A stretch of 64,000 nt of DNA from Saccharibacillus soli. GTDB lineage: Bacteria; Bacillota; Bacilli; Paenibacillales; Paenibacillaceae. The position numbers and the translations under genes were made by a program. The DNA is taken from contig NIOB01000001.1 in NCBI GenBank assembly GCA_002189105.1, positions 868,001-932,000 of the forward strand, in the 5' to 3' direction. The notes beneath the pieces are model-generated. The model did not search any database. It saw only the letters and a program-made list of their open reading frames with translations, and was not told the DNA's origin. Below are positions 33,540 through 41,996 of this stretch, one piece after another; the first letter of the stretch is position 1, and each line of letters starts with the position of its first letter.

Positions 33540-34658
33540 ATGTTTTTGGCACTGCGTGAAATTCGCTTTTCCAAGACCCGTTATGTGCTGATTGTGACGA
33601 TCATGCTGCTGGTGTCATTCCTGGTGCTGTTTGTGACCGGCCTTGCCAATGGGCTGGGTAATGCAACATCGTCGGCGGTACGAAATATGCCGGCCGATCA
33701 TTTTATTGTACAGAAGGATTCGGATGACCGATTCGCACGTTCGACCCTGCACAAAGAGCAGATCGACGAGGCGCGTGCGGTAGCCGGAACCCAAGGGGCC
33801 GAGCCGATGGGCGTGCAGATGACAACCGTCACCAAAAAAGACTCGGACAGCAAGATCGACATCGCGCTGTTTGGGGTTCAGGCGGATGGATGGATCGTGC
33901 CCAAGACGGTAGAAGGAAAAGGGTTAACGGCAGCAGGCAAGGGTCAGGTGCTGGCTGACCGTAATCTGGCGGACTCTGGCGCAGCCATCGGCGATACGAT
34001 CGTTGATACGGCTACAGGGATGGAATGGACGATCGCCGGATATACGGAAAATCAATCCTACAGCCATATGCCGGCTGTCTGGATGAATGATGCGGACTGG
34101 GCGGCGTATCGCTCCGAGCTGATGGCAGCCCGGGGAGGGGAAGCGGATACTTCCTATAATACAATCGCTCTGCGCGTCAGCGGCGATCAGGTCGATCAAC
34201 TGAATGCTTCGCTGAGCGATGCCAGCGTCATCTCCAAATCGCAGGCCATCATGGCGATTCCGGGGCACAAGGCTGAACAGTCTTCGCTGCTGATGATGAT
34301 CGCGTTCCTCTATGTGATCTCCGCCTTCGTGCTGGCAGTATTCTTCTATGTCATCACCATTCAGAAGACGAGCCAGTTTGGGATTCTCAAAGCGATTGGA
34401 GCCAAGACCCGCTATCTGGCAGGCAGCGTTGTCGCCCAGATTCTGGTCTTGTCCATTGGGAGCCTCGCCGTGGGCGTAGCATTGGTGCTGGTCATGAAGG
34501 CCATGCTTCCAGCCGCCATGCCATTCTCGCTGGGCGGGGATACGGTCCTTCTCAGCTGTGGATTGTTTCTGGTCGTTGCCCTGGTGGGCGGCCTGGTCTC
34601 TGTCGTTAAAGTCGCCAAAACGGACGCGCTCGACGCGATTGGGAGGGCTGGAGCATGA
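33540..34658 (+). CDS. hrtB: HrtB-like heme-efflux ABC permease
   Basis: 372 residues of the MacB/FtsX permease family: one N-terminal helix (about 18-38), an extracellular domain of about 200 residues and three C-terminal helices. MFLALREIRFSKTRYVLIVT, LFVTGLANGLG, FFYVITIQKTSQFGILKAIG and GAKTRYLAGSVVAQI agree with HrtB. HrtBA removes heme from the membrane and protects against its toxicity. Start ATG 33540 follows TGGAGGGAGAAAACC. It overlaps hrtA by four bases and lies directly after hssS with the HssR box between them. Order is hrtB then hrtA. Confidence 0.88.
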   Translation: MFLALREIRFSKTRYVLIVTIMLLVSFLVLFVTGLANGLGNATSSAVRNMPADHFIVQKDSDDRFARSTLHKEQIDEARAVAGTQGAEPMGVQMTTVTKKDSDSKIDIALFGVQADGWIVPKTVEGKGLTAAGKGQVLADRNLADSGAAIGDTIVDTATGMEWTIAGYTENQSYSHMPAVWMNDADWAAYRSELMAARGGEADTSYNTIALRVSGDQVDQLNASLSDASVISKSQAIMAIPGHKAEQSSLLMMIAFLYVISAFVLAVFFYVITIQKTSQFGILKAIGAKTRYLAGSVVAQILVLSIGSLAVGVALVLVMKAMLPAAMPFSLGGDTVLLSCGLFLVVALVGGLVSVVKVAKTDALDAIGRAGA

Positions 34659-35476
34659 GTACCTGGAACCTGAACACCTGGAAAATCAGCACCAAGATGA
34701 TGCCGGAAACCGCAAAGCCAGAAACCGCGAAGCCAGAAACCGAACGTTCTGTCTCGGTTACAGATACCCACAAGAGAACTGGATCTTCTCCACAGTCTGC
34801 GCAGGCCAAACTGGTGCTTAATGGGGTGTCGCATCAATATGGCGACGGCGAATCCATGCTGACGGTGCTGGACGGTCTGTCCTGCACCGTCTCGGCCGGC
34901 GAACTGGTCGCCGTGGTCGGCCCATCAGGATCGGGCAAGAGCACGTTCTTGTCCATCGCCGGCGCGCTGCTGACGCCAAGCAGCGGCGAAGTTCAGATCG
35001 GCGGCCGCAGCCTGGCCGGCCTCCATGCACGTGAGCTGGCCGATCTTCGCCTGCATGAGATCGGCTTTATCTTCCAGGGGGCGAATCTGCTGCCCTACCT
35101 GAAGGTGGAAGAACAGCTTCGCTTTGTGGCGAAGCTGGGCCGAGCGGACAAGCAGCAGGCCGCCCGCCGGGCGGATGAGCTGCTGGAGCGGCTCGGTCTG
35201 ACGGCGCGCCGCCGTCATTACCCGGACAAGCTATCCGGGGGCGAACGCCAGCGCGTCGCCGTGGCGCGGGCACTGATGAACGATCCGTCGGTCATCCTGG
35301 CCGACGAACCCACAGCCAGCCTCGACGCCGACCGAGGCCGCGATGTGACCCGCCTGCTCGCGGAGCGGGTCAAGGCCGAAGGCAAAGCCGGCGTGATCGT
35401 TACGCACGACGAACGTATCCTGCCGTACTGCGACCGCGTGCTGCGCCTGGAGAACGGGCAGCTGCGGGAAGGATAA
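34655..35476 (+). CDS. hrtA: HrtA-like ABC ATPase with an N-terminal extension
   Basis: 273 residues. Walker A GPSGSGKST (89-97), Q-loop FIFQGANLL, signature LSGGERQRV, Walker B VILADEPTASLD and the switch His in IVTHDE mark a MacB/LolD-type ATPase. The first 50 or so residues are an extra tail with PETAKPETAKPETE repeats not seen in the roughly 220-residue family members. The overlap of ATG 34655 with the hrtB stop supports this start; a shorter start near residue 53 (for example at LVLNGVSH) has no clear ribosome site. Energises the HrtB permease. Confidence 0.87.
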   Translation: MSTWNLNTWKISTKMMPETAKPETAKPETERSVSVTDTHKRTGSSPQSAQAKLVLNGVSHQYGDGESMLTVLDGLSCTVSAGELVAVVGPSGSGKSTFLSIAGALLTPSSGEVQIGGRSLAGLHARELADLRLHEIGFIFQGANLLPYLKVEEQLRFVAKLGRADKQQAARRADELLERLGLTARRRHYPDKLSGGERQRVAVARALMNDPSVILADEPTASLDADRGRDVTRLLAERVKAEGKAGVIVTHDERILPYCDRVLRLENGQLREG

Positions 35477-35510
35477 AACGCAGGCGAAGCCGCGTTTGGA
35501 TACAACAACA

Positions 35511-35551
35511 AAAGACGAACTGCCCGTAAGCAAAGGGCGGTTCGTCTTTTT
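35511..35551 (+). terminator. Terminator of the hrtBA operon
   Basis: AAAGACGAACTGCCC pairs with GGGCGGTTCGTCTTT (one G-U) followed by five or more T. Confidence 0.88.
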
Positions 35552-35601
35552 GCATGCCTATTCCAAATCAGATAAAATGGAAATAAGAAGGAGGTTTTAC
35601 T

Positions 35602-35799
35602 ATGGGACAAAACTTCGATTACAAAAAATGGGGCGTGTTGGTGGCGATTGTATTTCCGCTGGGTGCTCTTGGCATGATCTTTCTGCCGAGCCCTTACCGC
35701 GGCTGGATCGTACCTGTGGCACTGGTGCTGTTCTGGAGCAGTTATTACAGCTGGACAGGATGGGATCAACGCAAAAAGAAACTCGCCAAAATAGATTGA
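35602..35799 (+). CDS. Small two-helix membrane protein
   Basis: 65 residues with two hydrophobic segments (about 10-28 and 34-52) and a basic C-terminal tail (DQRKKKLAKID), so both ends are probably cytoplasmic. Strong ribosome site AAGAAGGAGG before ATG 35602. Such small proteins are common beside membrane-stress genes in bacilli, but no function can be named. It is followed by the EEP-family gene after 68 bases. Confidence 0.72.
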   Translation: MGQNFDYKKWGVLVAIVFPLGALGMIFLPSPYRGWIVPVALVLFWSSYYSWTGWDQRKKKLAKID

Positions 35800-35820
35800 A
35801 AGGGGTATCATAACATCGTA

Positions 35821-35830
35821 GAAACGTTTC
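35821..35830. promoter_or_regulatory. LacI-type palindrome before the EEP-family gene
   Basis: GAAACGTTTC is a perfect palindrome of the LacI/GalR half-site type, 38 bases before the start codon. It does not meet the cre consensus well, so a local LacI-family regulator is as likely as CcpA. Confidence 0.35.
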
Positions 35831-35867
35831 GATATATTTAAGCGACCATTATCGGGGGGACGAGAAT

Positions 35868-36704
35868 ATGAGTCAAACGGCAGGAACGCAGTTGGGGGAA
35901 AAGCGGGAAATGTTGAAGGTGATGACCTTCAACCTGCGTACTTATACGGCTTATGATGCAGGGAATGAATGGGCGCAGCGTGCGCCGTGGGCGGCGGAGA
36001 CCATCACTGCTCATGCACCTTCCATTGTGGGGGTTCAGGAAGCTTATCTCTTGATGCTGGAGGAACTTCAGCCGAATCTGCCCGGCTACGCCTGGATTGG
36101 GGAAGGTCGGCGCGGAGGCGACCAGGATGAATACTGCGCCATCTTCTATCGCCAGGATGAGTTTGAGGTGGTCGAACAAGGGCAGTTCTGGTTGTCCGAG
36201 ACGCCAAGCACGATCGGATCGCTTGGCTGGGATAGCGACTATCCGCGTATCTGCACCTGGGGACGCTTCCGCAATCTGCAATCGGGGCAGGAACTGCGCG
36301 TGTATAATACGCATCTCGATCACATTGGAGAGCGTGCGCGGATTGAAGGCGCGAAGCTGGTGGCTTCGGTGATGCTTGAGCATGGAGAGCAGCATCCAGA
36401 CAGTGCGGCGATCCTTATGGGCGACATGAACGGCGGCCCAGCGGATGCGCCGCTGCGCTATCTGCGCGGCGGACTGCCGGAGCAAGGCGCTGTGCCGATA
36501 CTTCAGGATGCCTATGTGCAGCTGGAAGGCGAATCAGGCCGCACGTTCCATGATTTTGCCGGGGGAATGGAAGGGGAACCCATCGATTATATCTTTGTAC
36601 AGGCTCCGCTGCGTGTAAGCCGCGCCGAGATTGATCGCCGCGACTTTGGTGGCAAATATCCGTCTGACCATTACCCTTTGATCGCCGAATTGGAGCGCAG
36701 CTGA
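35868..36704 (+). CDS. Endonuclease/exonuclease/phosphatase (EEP) family protein
   Basis: 278 residues. EEP catalytic signatures in order: VMTFNLRTYT (Asn), GVQEAY (metal-binding Glu), YNTHLDHIGERAR (His), MGDMNGGPADAP (Asp/Asn), IDYIFVQ (Asp) and SDHYPLIAEL (catalytic His). No signal peptide. The family hydrolyses phosphodiesters or phosphomonoesters in DNA, sphingolipids or nucleotide sugars; the substrate is not predictable here. ATG 35868 follows GGGGGACGAGAAT. Followed by a terminator. Confidence 0.85.
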   Translation: MSQTAGTQLGEKREMLKVMTFNLRTYTAYDAGNEWAQRAPWAAETITAHAPSIVGVQEAYLLMLEELQPNLPGYAWIGEGRRGGDQDEYCAIFYRQDEFEVVEQGQFWLSETPSTIGSLGWDSDYPRICTWGRFRNLQSGQELRVYNTHLDHIGERARIEGAKLVASVMLEHGEQHPDSAAILMGDMNGGPADAPLRYLRGGLPEQGAVPILQDAYVQLEGESGRTFHDFAGGMEGEPIDYIFVQAPLRVSRAEIDRRDFGGKYPSDHYPLIAELERS

Positions 36705-36731
36705 ATACTCAATGATCCATCGTTAATCCAG

Positions 36732-36780
36732 GCTTCCGGTTTGCATGAGTCTTCATGTGAGCCGGAAGCTTTTCTTTATT
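36732..36780 (+). terminator. Terminator after the EEP-family gene
   Basis: GCTTCCGGTTTGCATGA pairs with TCATGTGAGCCGGAAGC, then TTTTCTTTATTT. Confidence 0.85.
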
Positions 36781-36799
36781 TCTTTTCATGAAAAAAGGA

Positions 36800-36830
36800 T
36801 TGACCCTCACGTAACGTGAGGATTTATGCT
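36800..36830 (+). promoter_or_regulatory. MerR-type promoter with palindrome in a 19-bp spacer
   Basis: TTGACC (36800-36805) and TATGCT (36825-36830) are separated by 19 bases, the elongated spacing that MerR-family activators correct. A perfect dyad CCTCACGT-A-ACGTGAGG (36805-36821) fills the spacer. Directly precedes the MerR/TipAS gene, indicating autoregulation. Confidence 0.88.
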
Positions 36831-36845
36831 TGATCCATCAAGGAG

Positions 36846-37601
36846 GTGACACCCATAACACTTAGAGTCAAAGACGCAGCCAAACTGGCAGGCATCAGCA
36901 TCCGCACGCTGCATCATTACGATGAAGTCGGACTGTTAAAACCCCAGAACTTGTCGGAAGCCGGGTATCGGCTGTATACGACGGATGATCTGGAGCGGCT
37001 TCAGCAGATTTTATTTTTTCGTGAGCTGGGTTTCCCGTTAAAAGAAATCGCGCGTATGCTCGATCATCCTGCGTTCGACCGCCTCGAAGCCTTGGAGCTT
37101 CAGCGGCGAATGTTGGAAGAGAAAATGGAACACACACGCCGCATGATCGAAAATATCGATCGGAGTATCCAACATGCCAAAGGAGAGATTCAAATGACTA
37201 ACGAACAGCGATTTGAAGGTTTGGACTTTACCCACAATCCCTATGAGCAAGAAGCCCGCGAGCGCTGGGGAGATGCAGCAATCGACGAATCCAAGCGGAA
37301 GCTGGAAAGTCGTACCCGGACGCCTGCCATGCAGGAGGAACTCAAGCAGGAATGGGAGGAGCGAATGAAATCCCTGGCGGAAATCCGTCATGAAGACCCG
37401 GCTTCACCACAAGCACAGGAAGCGATCGGAGCTTGGTATACGTTTCTTGGCAATTTCGGCACCTATTCCTATGAAGCGTTCGCCGGGCTGGGTCAGATGT
37501 ATGTGCAGGATGAGCGTTTTACGCAAAACATCGATCAATACGGGGAAGGCCTTGCGGCCTTTATGAGCGAAGCCATGACGATCTATGCCCGTAATCGCTG
37601 A
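36846..37601 (+). CDS. MerR-family regulator with TipAS effector domain
   Basis: About 250 residues. N-terminal MerR winged helix (VKDAAKLAGISIRTLHHYDE, then GLLKP and YRLYTTDDLERLQQILFFRE), a coiled-coil helix (about 80-115), and the C-terminal TipAS drug-binding domain from about 120 (YEQEARERWGD, and WYTFLGNFGTYSYEAFAGLG). TipAS proteins bind thiopeptide-like or other bulky ligands and induce resistance genes and themselves. The start is odd: the only canonical in-frame start, GTG 36846, lies inside the Shine-Dalgarno sequence AAGGAGGTGA, whereas the codon at proper spacing is ATA (36855). The true N-terminus is probably TLRVKDAAK. The BI-1 gene follows after 117 bases. Confidence 0.88.
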   Translation: MTPITLRVKDAAKLAGISIRTLHHYDEVGLLKPQNLSEAGYRLYTTDDLERLQQILFFRELGFPLKEIARMLDHPAFDRLEALELQRRMLEEKMEHTRRMIENIDRSIQHAKGEIQMTNEQRFEGLDFTHNPYEQEARERWGDAAIDESKRKLESRTRTPAMQEELKQEWEERMKSLAEIRHEDPASPQAQEAIGAWYTFLGNFGTYSYEAFAGLGQMYVQDERFTQNIDQYGEGLAAFMSEAMTIYARNR

Positions 37602-37718
37602 GAAGGGAGATAGCGGACATCCATATTAAACTTTTCTTTTAGGGACTGTTACCTTATGATCTTTTTGGCGTATAAGGAAGCATGTCAGCCAGTTTATCTG
37701 AAGAAGAGGATGATACGG

Positions 37719-38456
37719 ATGGAATCAAGAAACCCGGTATTTGGCAAAAAGATGTTTGATCGTGCAAGAGAAGATCTGATCGGTTCAGGAAGTATGTCAT
37801 TGGGCGGTACGGTGCACAAGACTTTTGTTCTGCTGCTGCTGTTGATCGGAGGTGCGGCTTATACCTGGTATCGCTTCGATCAAGGGCAGGATGTCTATGG
37901 CATTATGATGGCTGGCGTAATCCTGGGGCTGATTGCGGCATTGATTACCAGCTTTGTGCCTAAGGTAGCCTTTATTACCGCTCCACTGTATGCGATCTTT
38001 GAAGGACTGGCGCTTGGAGCGATCTCGGCAGCGTTCGATCAGCAGTATCCGGGCATCGCCTTGAACGCCGTATTGATTACAGTGGGCACTCTGTTTGCGA
38101 TGCTGCTGCTCTATGTCACGCGAATCGTGAAAGTCACGCCGGGATTCCGGACGGGGATTATCATGGCGACCTTGTCGATCATGCTGGTCTATCTATTCGA
38201 TTTCGTGTTGGGCTTCTTCGGGGTAAACGTCCCGTTCATTCACGAATCCGGTCTGATCGGCATTGGAATCAGTTTGTTTGTGGTCGTCATCGCCGCACTT
38301 AACCTTCTGTTGGACTTTGACTTCATTGAGCAGGGGACTCGAGCCGGCGCTCCCAAGTTCATGGAATGGTATGGTGCATTTGGATTGATGGTCACACTGG
38401 TGTGGCTGTATCTGGAAGTGCTCAAGCTGCTCTCGAAGTTTGCGAAGCGGGATTAA
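37719..38456 (+). CDS. Bax inhibitor-1/YccA family membrane protein
   Basis: 245 residues with seven hydrophobic segments. The N-terminal cytoplasmic part ESRNPVFGKKMFDRARED is typical of the long YccA-like form in Firmicutes and actinobacteria. Other conserved points are APLYAIFEGLALGAISAAFD and NLLLDFDFIEQGTRAGAPKF, with acidic residues implicated in pH-gated calcium leak in the family. Start ATG 37719 lies nine bases after AGAAGAGG; ATG 37710 abuts the site. Physiological role in bacteria is uncertain; B. subtilis YetJ is a pH-sensitive Ca2+ channel. Confidence 0.87.
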   Translation: MESRNPVFGKKMFDRAREDLIGSGSMSLGGTVHKTFVLLLLLIGGAAYTWYRFDQGQDVYGIMMAGVILGLIAALITSFVPKVAFITAPLYAIFEGLALGAISAAFDQQYPGIALNAVLITVGTLFAMLLLYVTRIVKVTPGFRTGIIMATLSIMLVYLFDFVLGFFGVNVPFIHESGLIGIGISLFVVVIAALNLLLDFDFIEQGTRAGAPKFMEWYGAFGLMVTLVWLYLEVLKLLSKFAKRD

Positions 38457-38523
38457 TCGAAGATTCAGCCCGGCAAGTCGAATAGGAACGATACCAGAGC
38501 TTAATCAATCAATAGGAATAAAA

Positions 38524-38559
38524 AAAGCCCGAAACCGTCATCTGATGGTTTCGGGCTTT
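38524..38559. terminator. Bidirectional terminator between BI-1 gene and acsA
   Basis: Perfect 13-base stem AAAGCCCGAAACC / GGTTTCGGGCTTT, loop of ten bases; A and T tracts on both sides serve both convergent genes. Confidence 0.88.
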
Positions 38560-38580
38560 GCTATGTGCAGGTTCAGCGCT

Positions 38581-40338
38581 TCAGTCCTCAATCGTCGATA
38601 GATCGCCGGCAGGGAGCTTCAGCTCCCAGGCTTTGAGAACACGGCGCATAATCTTGCCGCTTCGGGTCTTGGGCAGCTTATCCTTGAATTCGATCTCACG
38701 CGGAGCGGCGTGGGCGGATAAGCCTTCCTTGACGAATTTGGTAATCTCGGCCTTGAGTTCGTCCGTTGCCTCATAGCCTTCGCGCAGCGAAATAAAGGCC
38801 TTGATGACTTCGCCGCGCACGGGATCAGGCTTGCCAATGACGCCCGCTTCGGCAACAGCCGGATGCTCAACCAGCTTGCTCTCCACCTCAAATGGTCCAA
38901 CGCGTTCACCGGACGTATTAATGACATCATCGATTCGTCCCTGGAACCAGAAGTAGCCATCTTCGTCCATATAAGCCGAGTCGCCTGAGATATACCAGCC
39001 TTCGATGCGTGTGTATTCTTCAAACTTGGCCGGGTTATTCCAGATCTTGCGCATCATGGACGGCCACGGAGTGCGGATGGCCAGATTGCCCATTCGCAGG
39101 GGAGGCAGCACCTTGCCCTGGTCGTCAATGATCGCCGCTTCGACGCCTGGAATCGGTTTGCCCATCGAGCCTGGACGAATCTCCATGGACGGATAATTGC
39201 AGATGAGCTGCGCACCCGTCTCAGTCATCCACCAGGTGTCATGAATACGCCGCTCATATACCCGGTGTCCCCAGCGAATCACTTCAGGGTTTAGCGGTTC
39301 TCCGACACTCAGGACATGCCGCAGGGCGGACAGATCGTACGTCTTGACGGCTTCATCGCCTGCACCCATCAGCATGCGGAACGCAGTAGGGGCGCTGTAC
39401 CAGACGGTGACTTTATAGCGCTGAAGCGTCTCGTACCAGTCCTGCGGACTGAAGCGGCCGCCGCGAATGACATTGGTGACGCCGTTGAGCCATGGAGCGA
39501 AGATGCCGTAGGAAGTGCCCGTCACCCAACCGGGGTCGGCCGTGCACCAGTAGATGTCGTCAGGTCGCAGATCCAGCACAATCCGTCCGGTATAAGCGTG
39601 CTGCACCATGGCGCCATGTACATGATAGACGCCCTTAGGCTTGCCCGTCGAACCGGAAGTATAATGCAGAATCAATCCGTCTTCCCGATCCACCCACTCC
39701 ATCTCGGCTTCGGTGGAGGCTTCGCGCATCAGCTTATTGAAGTCGGCAAAAGGCGAATCTTCCGGCAGCATGCTCTCATCCTGAGACGTCTCACCACTAG
39801 TGGACGAATCCACCAGGATGACATGTTTAAGCTCCGGCAGCTCATGCGCAGGTACGCGCTCTGCCAGTTTGGGCGTGGTAATAATCGCCACGGCGCCGCT
39901 GTCTTGCAGACGGTCGCGCACGGCGGTTTCCATAAAGGCCTCAAACAGAGGCCCGGCGATTGCGCCAATCTTGATGATGCCCAGCAGGGCAAAATACAGT
40001 TCTGGCGTACGCGGCATAAAGATGAATACCCGATCGCCTTTGCCGATTCCCAGACTTCGCAGCATGTTGGCCGCCCGATTGGATTCCTGCCGCAGCTGTT
40101 CAAACGTGTACGATTCGCTGCGCTGCGGATCGCTGTAGTGCAGGGCGATCTTATCGCCGAGTCCTTCCTTGGCATGTCGATCAATCGCTTCGTAGGCCAG
40201 ATTAAGCTGACCCGTACCGTGCCAACTGAAACGCTTTTCTTCATCTGCCCAGTCGAATGTGCGCCGGGCCTCTTCATAGTCGCCCAGATTAGACGTTTGC
40301 GTTTCCACACCAATGATTTCTACCGTGTCCTTTTCCAT
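38581..40338 (-). CDS. acsA: Acetyl-CoA synthetase (AMP-forming)
   Basis: 585 residues, the short AcsA form of bacilli. It activates acetate to acetyl-AMP and then acetyl-CoA. The P-loop-like motif is HYTSGSTGKPKGVYHVHGA; WCTADPGWVTGTSYGIFAPW, TWWMTETGAQ and GRIDDVINTSGERVGPFEVE follow; the C-terminal catalytic lysine lies in PKTRSGKIMRRVL (K562), the residue acetylated by AcuA-type enzymes. Start at 40338 (complement) has CTGGAGGCTCTT before MEKDTVEIIGVE; longer reading into the upstream region is non-homologous. Neighbours acuA and acuC encode the matching acetyltransferase and deacetylase. A cre-like site lies 67-79 bases upstream. Confidence 0.93.
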   Translation of the reverse strand: MEKDTVEIIGVETQTSNLGDYEEARRTFDWADEEKRFSWHGTGQLNLAYEAIDRHAKEGLGDKIALHYSDPQRSESYTFEQLRQESNRAANMLRSLGIGKGDRVFIFMPRTPELYFALLGIIKIGAIAGPLFEAFMETAVRDRLQDSGAVAIITTPKLAERVPAHELPELKHVILVDSSTSGETSQDESMLPEDSPFADFNKLMREASTEAEMEWVDREDGLILHYTSGSTGKPKGVYHVHGAMVQHAYTGRIVLDLRPDDIYWCTADPGWVTGTSYGIFAPWLNGVTNVIRGGRFSPQDWYETLQRYKVTVWYSAPTAFRMLMGAGDEAVKTYDLSALRHVLSVGEPLNPEVIRWGHRVYERRIHDTWWMTETGAQLICNYPSMEIRPGSMGKPIPGVEAAIIDDQGKVLPPLRMGNLAIRTPWPSMMRKIWNNPAKFEEYTRIEGWYISGDSAYMDEDGYFWFQGRIDDVINTSGERVGPFEVESKLVEHPAVAEAGVIGKPDPVRGEVIKAFISLREGYEATDELKAEITKFVKEGLSAHAAPREIEFKDKLPKTRSGKIMRRVLKAWELKLPAGDLSTIED

Positions 40339-40404
40339 AAGAGCCTCCAGTCGCCAAAAGAATGAGGATTGCCAACAAGCAAGTTTCCTAACAATCTTTA
40401 CAAA

Positions 40405-40417
40405 TGTAGCGCTTACA
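40405..40417 (-). promoter_or_regulatory. cre-like element upstream of acsA
   Basis: On the minus strand TGTAAGCGCTACA: the left ten bases match the cre consensus TGWAANCGNT exactly, but the right half is one base short. acsA is CcpA-repressed in B. subtilis, which supports the call. Confidence 0.45.
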
Positions 40418-40594
40418 AGTAAAACGGTAAACCATAACGCTTCGACGCGCAAGACTGCGACTGTCCAGCGGACAGCCGCACGGCCTTGCTCCTCCTCAAG
40501 TTCTCTAAGATGCAGCCCTGAAACCTCACTTTTGCCGATAGGCTTCAGGGATTTGAGGTCGGAAGGGACTTGGGAAATACATCGAATTTTCTGT

Positions 40595-40600
40595 AGTATA
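40595..40600 (-). promoter_or_regulatory. Extended -10 element of acsA
   Basis: Minus strand reads TGTTATACT, an extended -10 (TG-N-TATACT). No good -35 is present. This gives a 5' leader of about 250 bases containing the cre-like element. Confidence 0.45.
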
Positions 40601-40624
40601 ACACAAACCTTGGCAAAATAAATT

Positions 40625-41014
40625 TCACAGTTCGACGCGATAGTTCAGATTCAATTCATCCCCGCATACACCGCGGATTCCCCAATTCGATTGAGGAGTC
40701 TCAAAGATCGTAATTTCCAGATCATTGGGCGACAGGCCCAGACGCTGGAAGGTTCGCTGGAACAGCAGCTCAATCAGCTTCTTTTTACTCTGTGCAGAGC
40801 GTCCGGCGAACATGCTGATCTCGATGATGGTGTACGCTTCCGAACGATCCTCGGGGAAGAGGAAATGTTCACGACTCATGGGGAAAAAGCGATGAAACTT
40901 CTTGCCAGCCGGCAGTTCCAGCGCATCCATCATGCAGGAGTGGATAATCTCCGACAGCCTCTCCTTGTTCGCATGCAGCAGCTCTTCAATTCCATAAATT
41001 TTGACTTGGCCCAT
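40625..41014 (-). CDS. Tautomerase-superfamily protein without the catalytic proline
   Basis: 129 residues. MGQVKIYGIEELLHANKERL, KKFHRFFPMSREHFLFPEDR, SEAYTIIEISMFAGRSAQSK and DLEITIFETPQSNWGIRG match the long tautomerase-like (MSAD-type) family of bacilli. The defining N-terminal Pro of tautomerases is absent (Gly at position 2), so classical Pro1 chemistry is unlikely. Its coordinates lie between acsA and acuA. ATG at 41014 (complement) has GAAAGGTGAG upstream. Role unknown; no terminator separates it from acsA, so co-transcription is possible. Confidence 0.78.
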   Translation of the reverse strand: MGQVKIYGIEELLHANKERLSEIIHSCMMDALELPAGKKFHRFFPMSREHFLFPEDRSEAYTIIEISMFAGRSAQSKKKLIELLFQRTFQRLGLSPNDLEITIFETPQSNWGIRGVCGDELNLNYRVEL

Positions 41015-41325
41015 ACGCTCATCTCACCTTTCTCATCTCATCTCGTCTCATGTTTCTTACTCGGCTGAAGCTCATTTCTTGTCTGCTCGGCTCTTGTGGG
41101 CGGTCCATGATGCGGTCAACCGGTAGTGCTGTGGATCGAATTTAGTATAGCGGCTGCGATTGTGCTTGTCATCTTTGTTGTTGGATTTGCTCTTATCCTT
41201 GAACGCAATGGTGGGATTAAGCAGAGATAGCGTTTGCCTGGTAAAAAAGATATGATAAAAAAGATCGGATAAATAAGTGTCTGCGTATGCCATCTGGATG
41301 AGCCGTCTGTATGAAAGGAGGCCGC
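41015..41325. other. Divergent intergenic region, tautomerase gene / acuA
   Basis: 311 bases without a gene. It must hold both divergent promoters; TTGCCT (41235-41240) and TAAAAA (41257-41262), 16 bases apart, are a weak candidate for acuA. No terminator hairpin or convincing operator seen. Confidence 0.35.
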
Positions 41326-41958
41326 ATGGAGCATATTAAGCGTTTCTATGAAGAGACGATCGGAAGTGAAGAAGAACCGCTGGTTGTGCAAGGACCCATT
41401 CCGCCGGAACAGTTGAAGGAGATGACCCTGCATGCTCAACTGGATGCTTTTCGCCGCCCCCAGGAGCAGCATGAAGCTTTGGTGGAGATTGCGGAATTGA
41501 ATGAAGGGCGAATTATCGCGGCAACTTCAGGAGACACGGTAGTCGGTTACGTCACGTTTCATTATCCCGATGAATATGAGCGTTGGTCGGAAGGGAAGAT
41601 GGACGATCTGGTCGAGCTGGGCGCGATTGAAGTTGCAAACGATTACAGAGGCAGAGGAATCAGCAAAAAACTGCTTGAAGTCGCCTTTCGCGGCGGACAG
41701 CTTGACAATGTAATTGTGTTCACCACGGAATATTATTGGCATTGGGATCTGGAGCATACGAAGCTTAGTGTGTGGGATTATCGCAAGATGATGGAAGACC
41801 TGATGAAGCATGTCGATATGGTGTGGTTCGCTACGGATGATCCGGAGATCTGCAGCCATCCGGCCAACTGCTTGATGGTGAGGGTGGGTAAAAAAGTGCC
41901 GCAGGAATCCGTCGAAGCTTTTGATCGTTTGCGGTTTCGGCAGCGGTTCATGTATTAA
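41326..41958 (+). CDS. acuA: Acetyltransferase AcuA, regulator of acetyl-CoA synthetase
   Basis: 210 residues, GNAT type. FRRPQEQHEALVEIAELNEG, VVGYVTFHYPDEYERWSEGK, LVELGAIEVANDYRGRGISK (acetyl-CoA loop R-G-R-G-I), FTTEYYWHWDLEHTK and HPANCLMVRVGKKVPQESVE are near-identical to what I recall of B. subtilis AcuA. AcuA acetylates the C-terminal catalytic lysine of AcsA and switches it off. Start ATG 41326 sits four bases after AAAGGAGG; ATG 41311 would overlap it. Followed after 38 bases by acuC. The B. subtilis acuB (CBS/ACT protein) is missing between them. Confidence 0.93.
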   Translation: MEHIKRFYEETIGSEEEPLVVQGPIPPEQLKEMTLHAQLDAFRRPQEQHEALVEIAELNEGRIIAATSGDTVVGYVTFHYPDEYERWSEGKMDDLVELGAIEVANDYRGRGISKKLLEVAFRGGQLDNVIVFTTEYYWHWDLEHTKLSVWDYRKMMEDLMKHVDMVWFATDDPEICSHPANCLMVRVGKKVPQESVEAFDRLRFRQRFMY

Positions 41959-41996
41959 GACGCGGATAACACGAGCCGGAAGGAGGGAGCCGCAGT

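Noticed and set aside
35821-35830. GAAACGTTTC as a cre site
   Set aside because: The flanks break the cre consensus at several defined positions; a local LacI-type operator is at least as likely.
36846-36848. GTG as the real start of the MerR/TipAS protein
   Set aside because: It lies within the Shine-Dalgarno sequence itself. Kept only as the conventional coordinate; the evidence favours initiation about nine bases later.
39316-40365. 349-codon open frame on the plus strand
   Set aside because: Antisense to acsA, which has all its signature motifs; no ribosome site or family resemblance.
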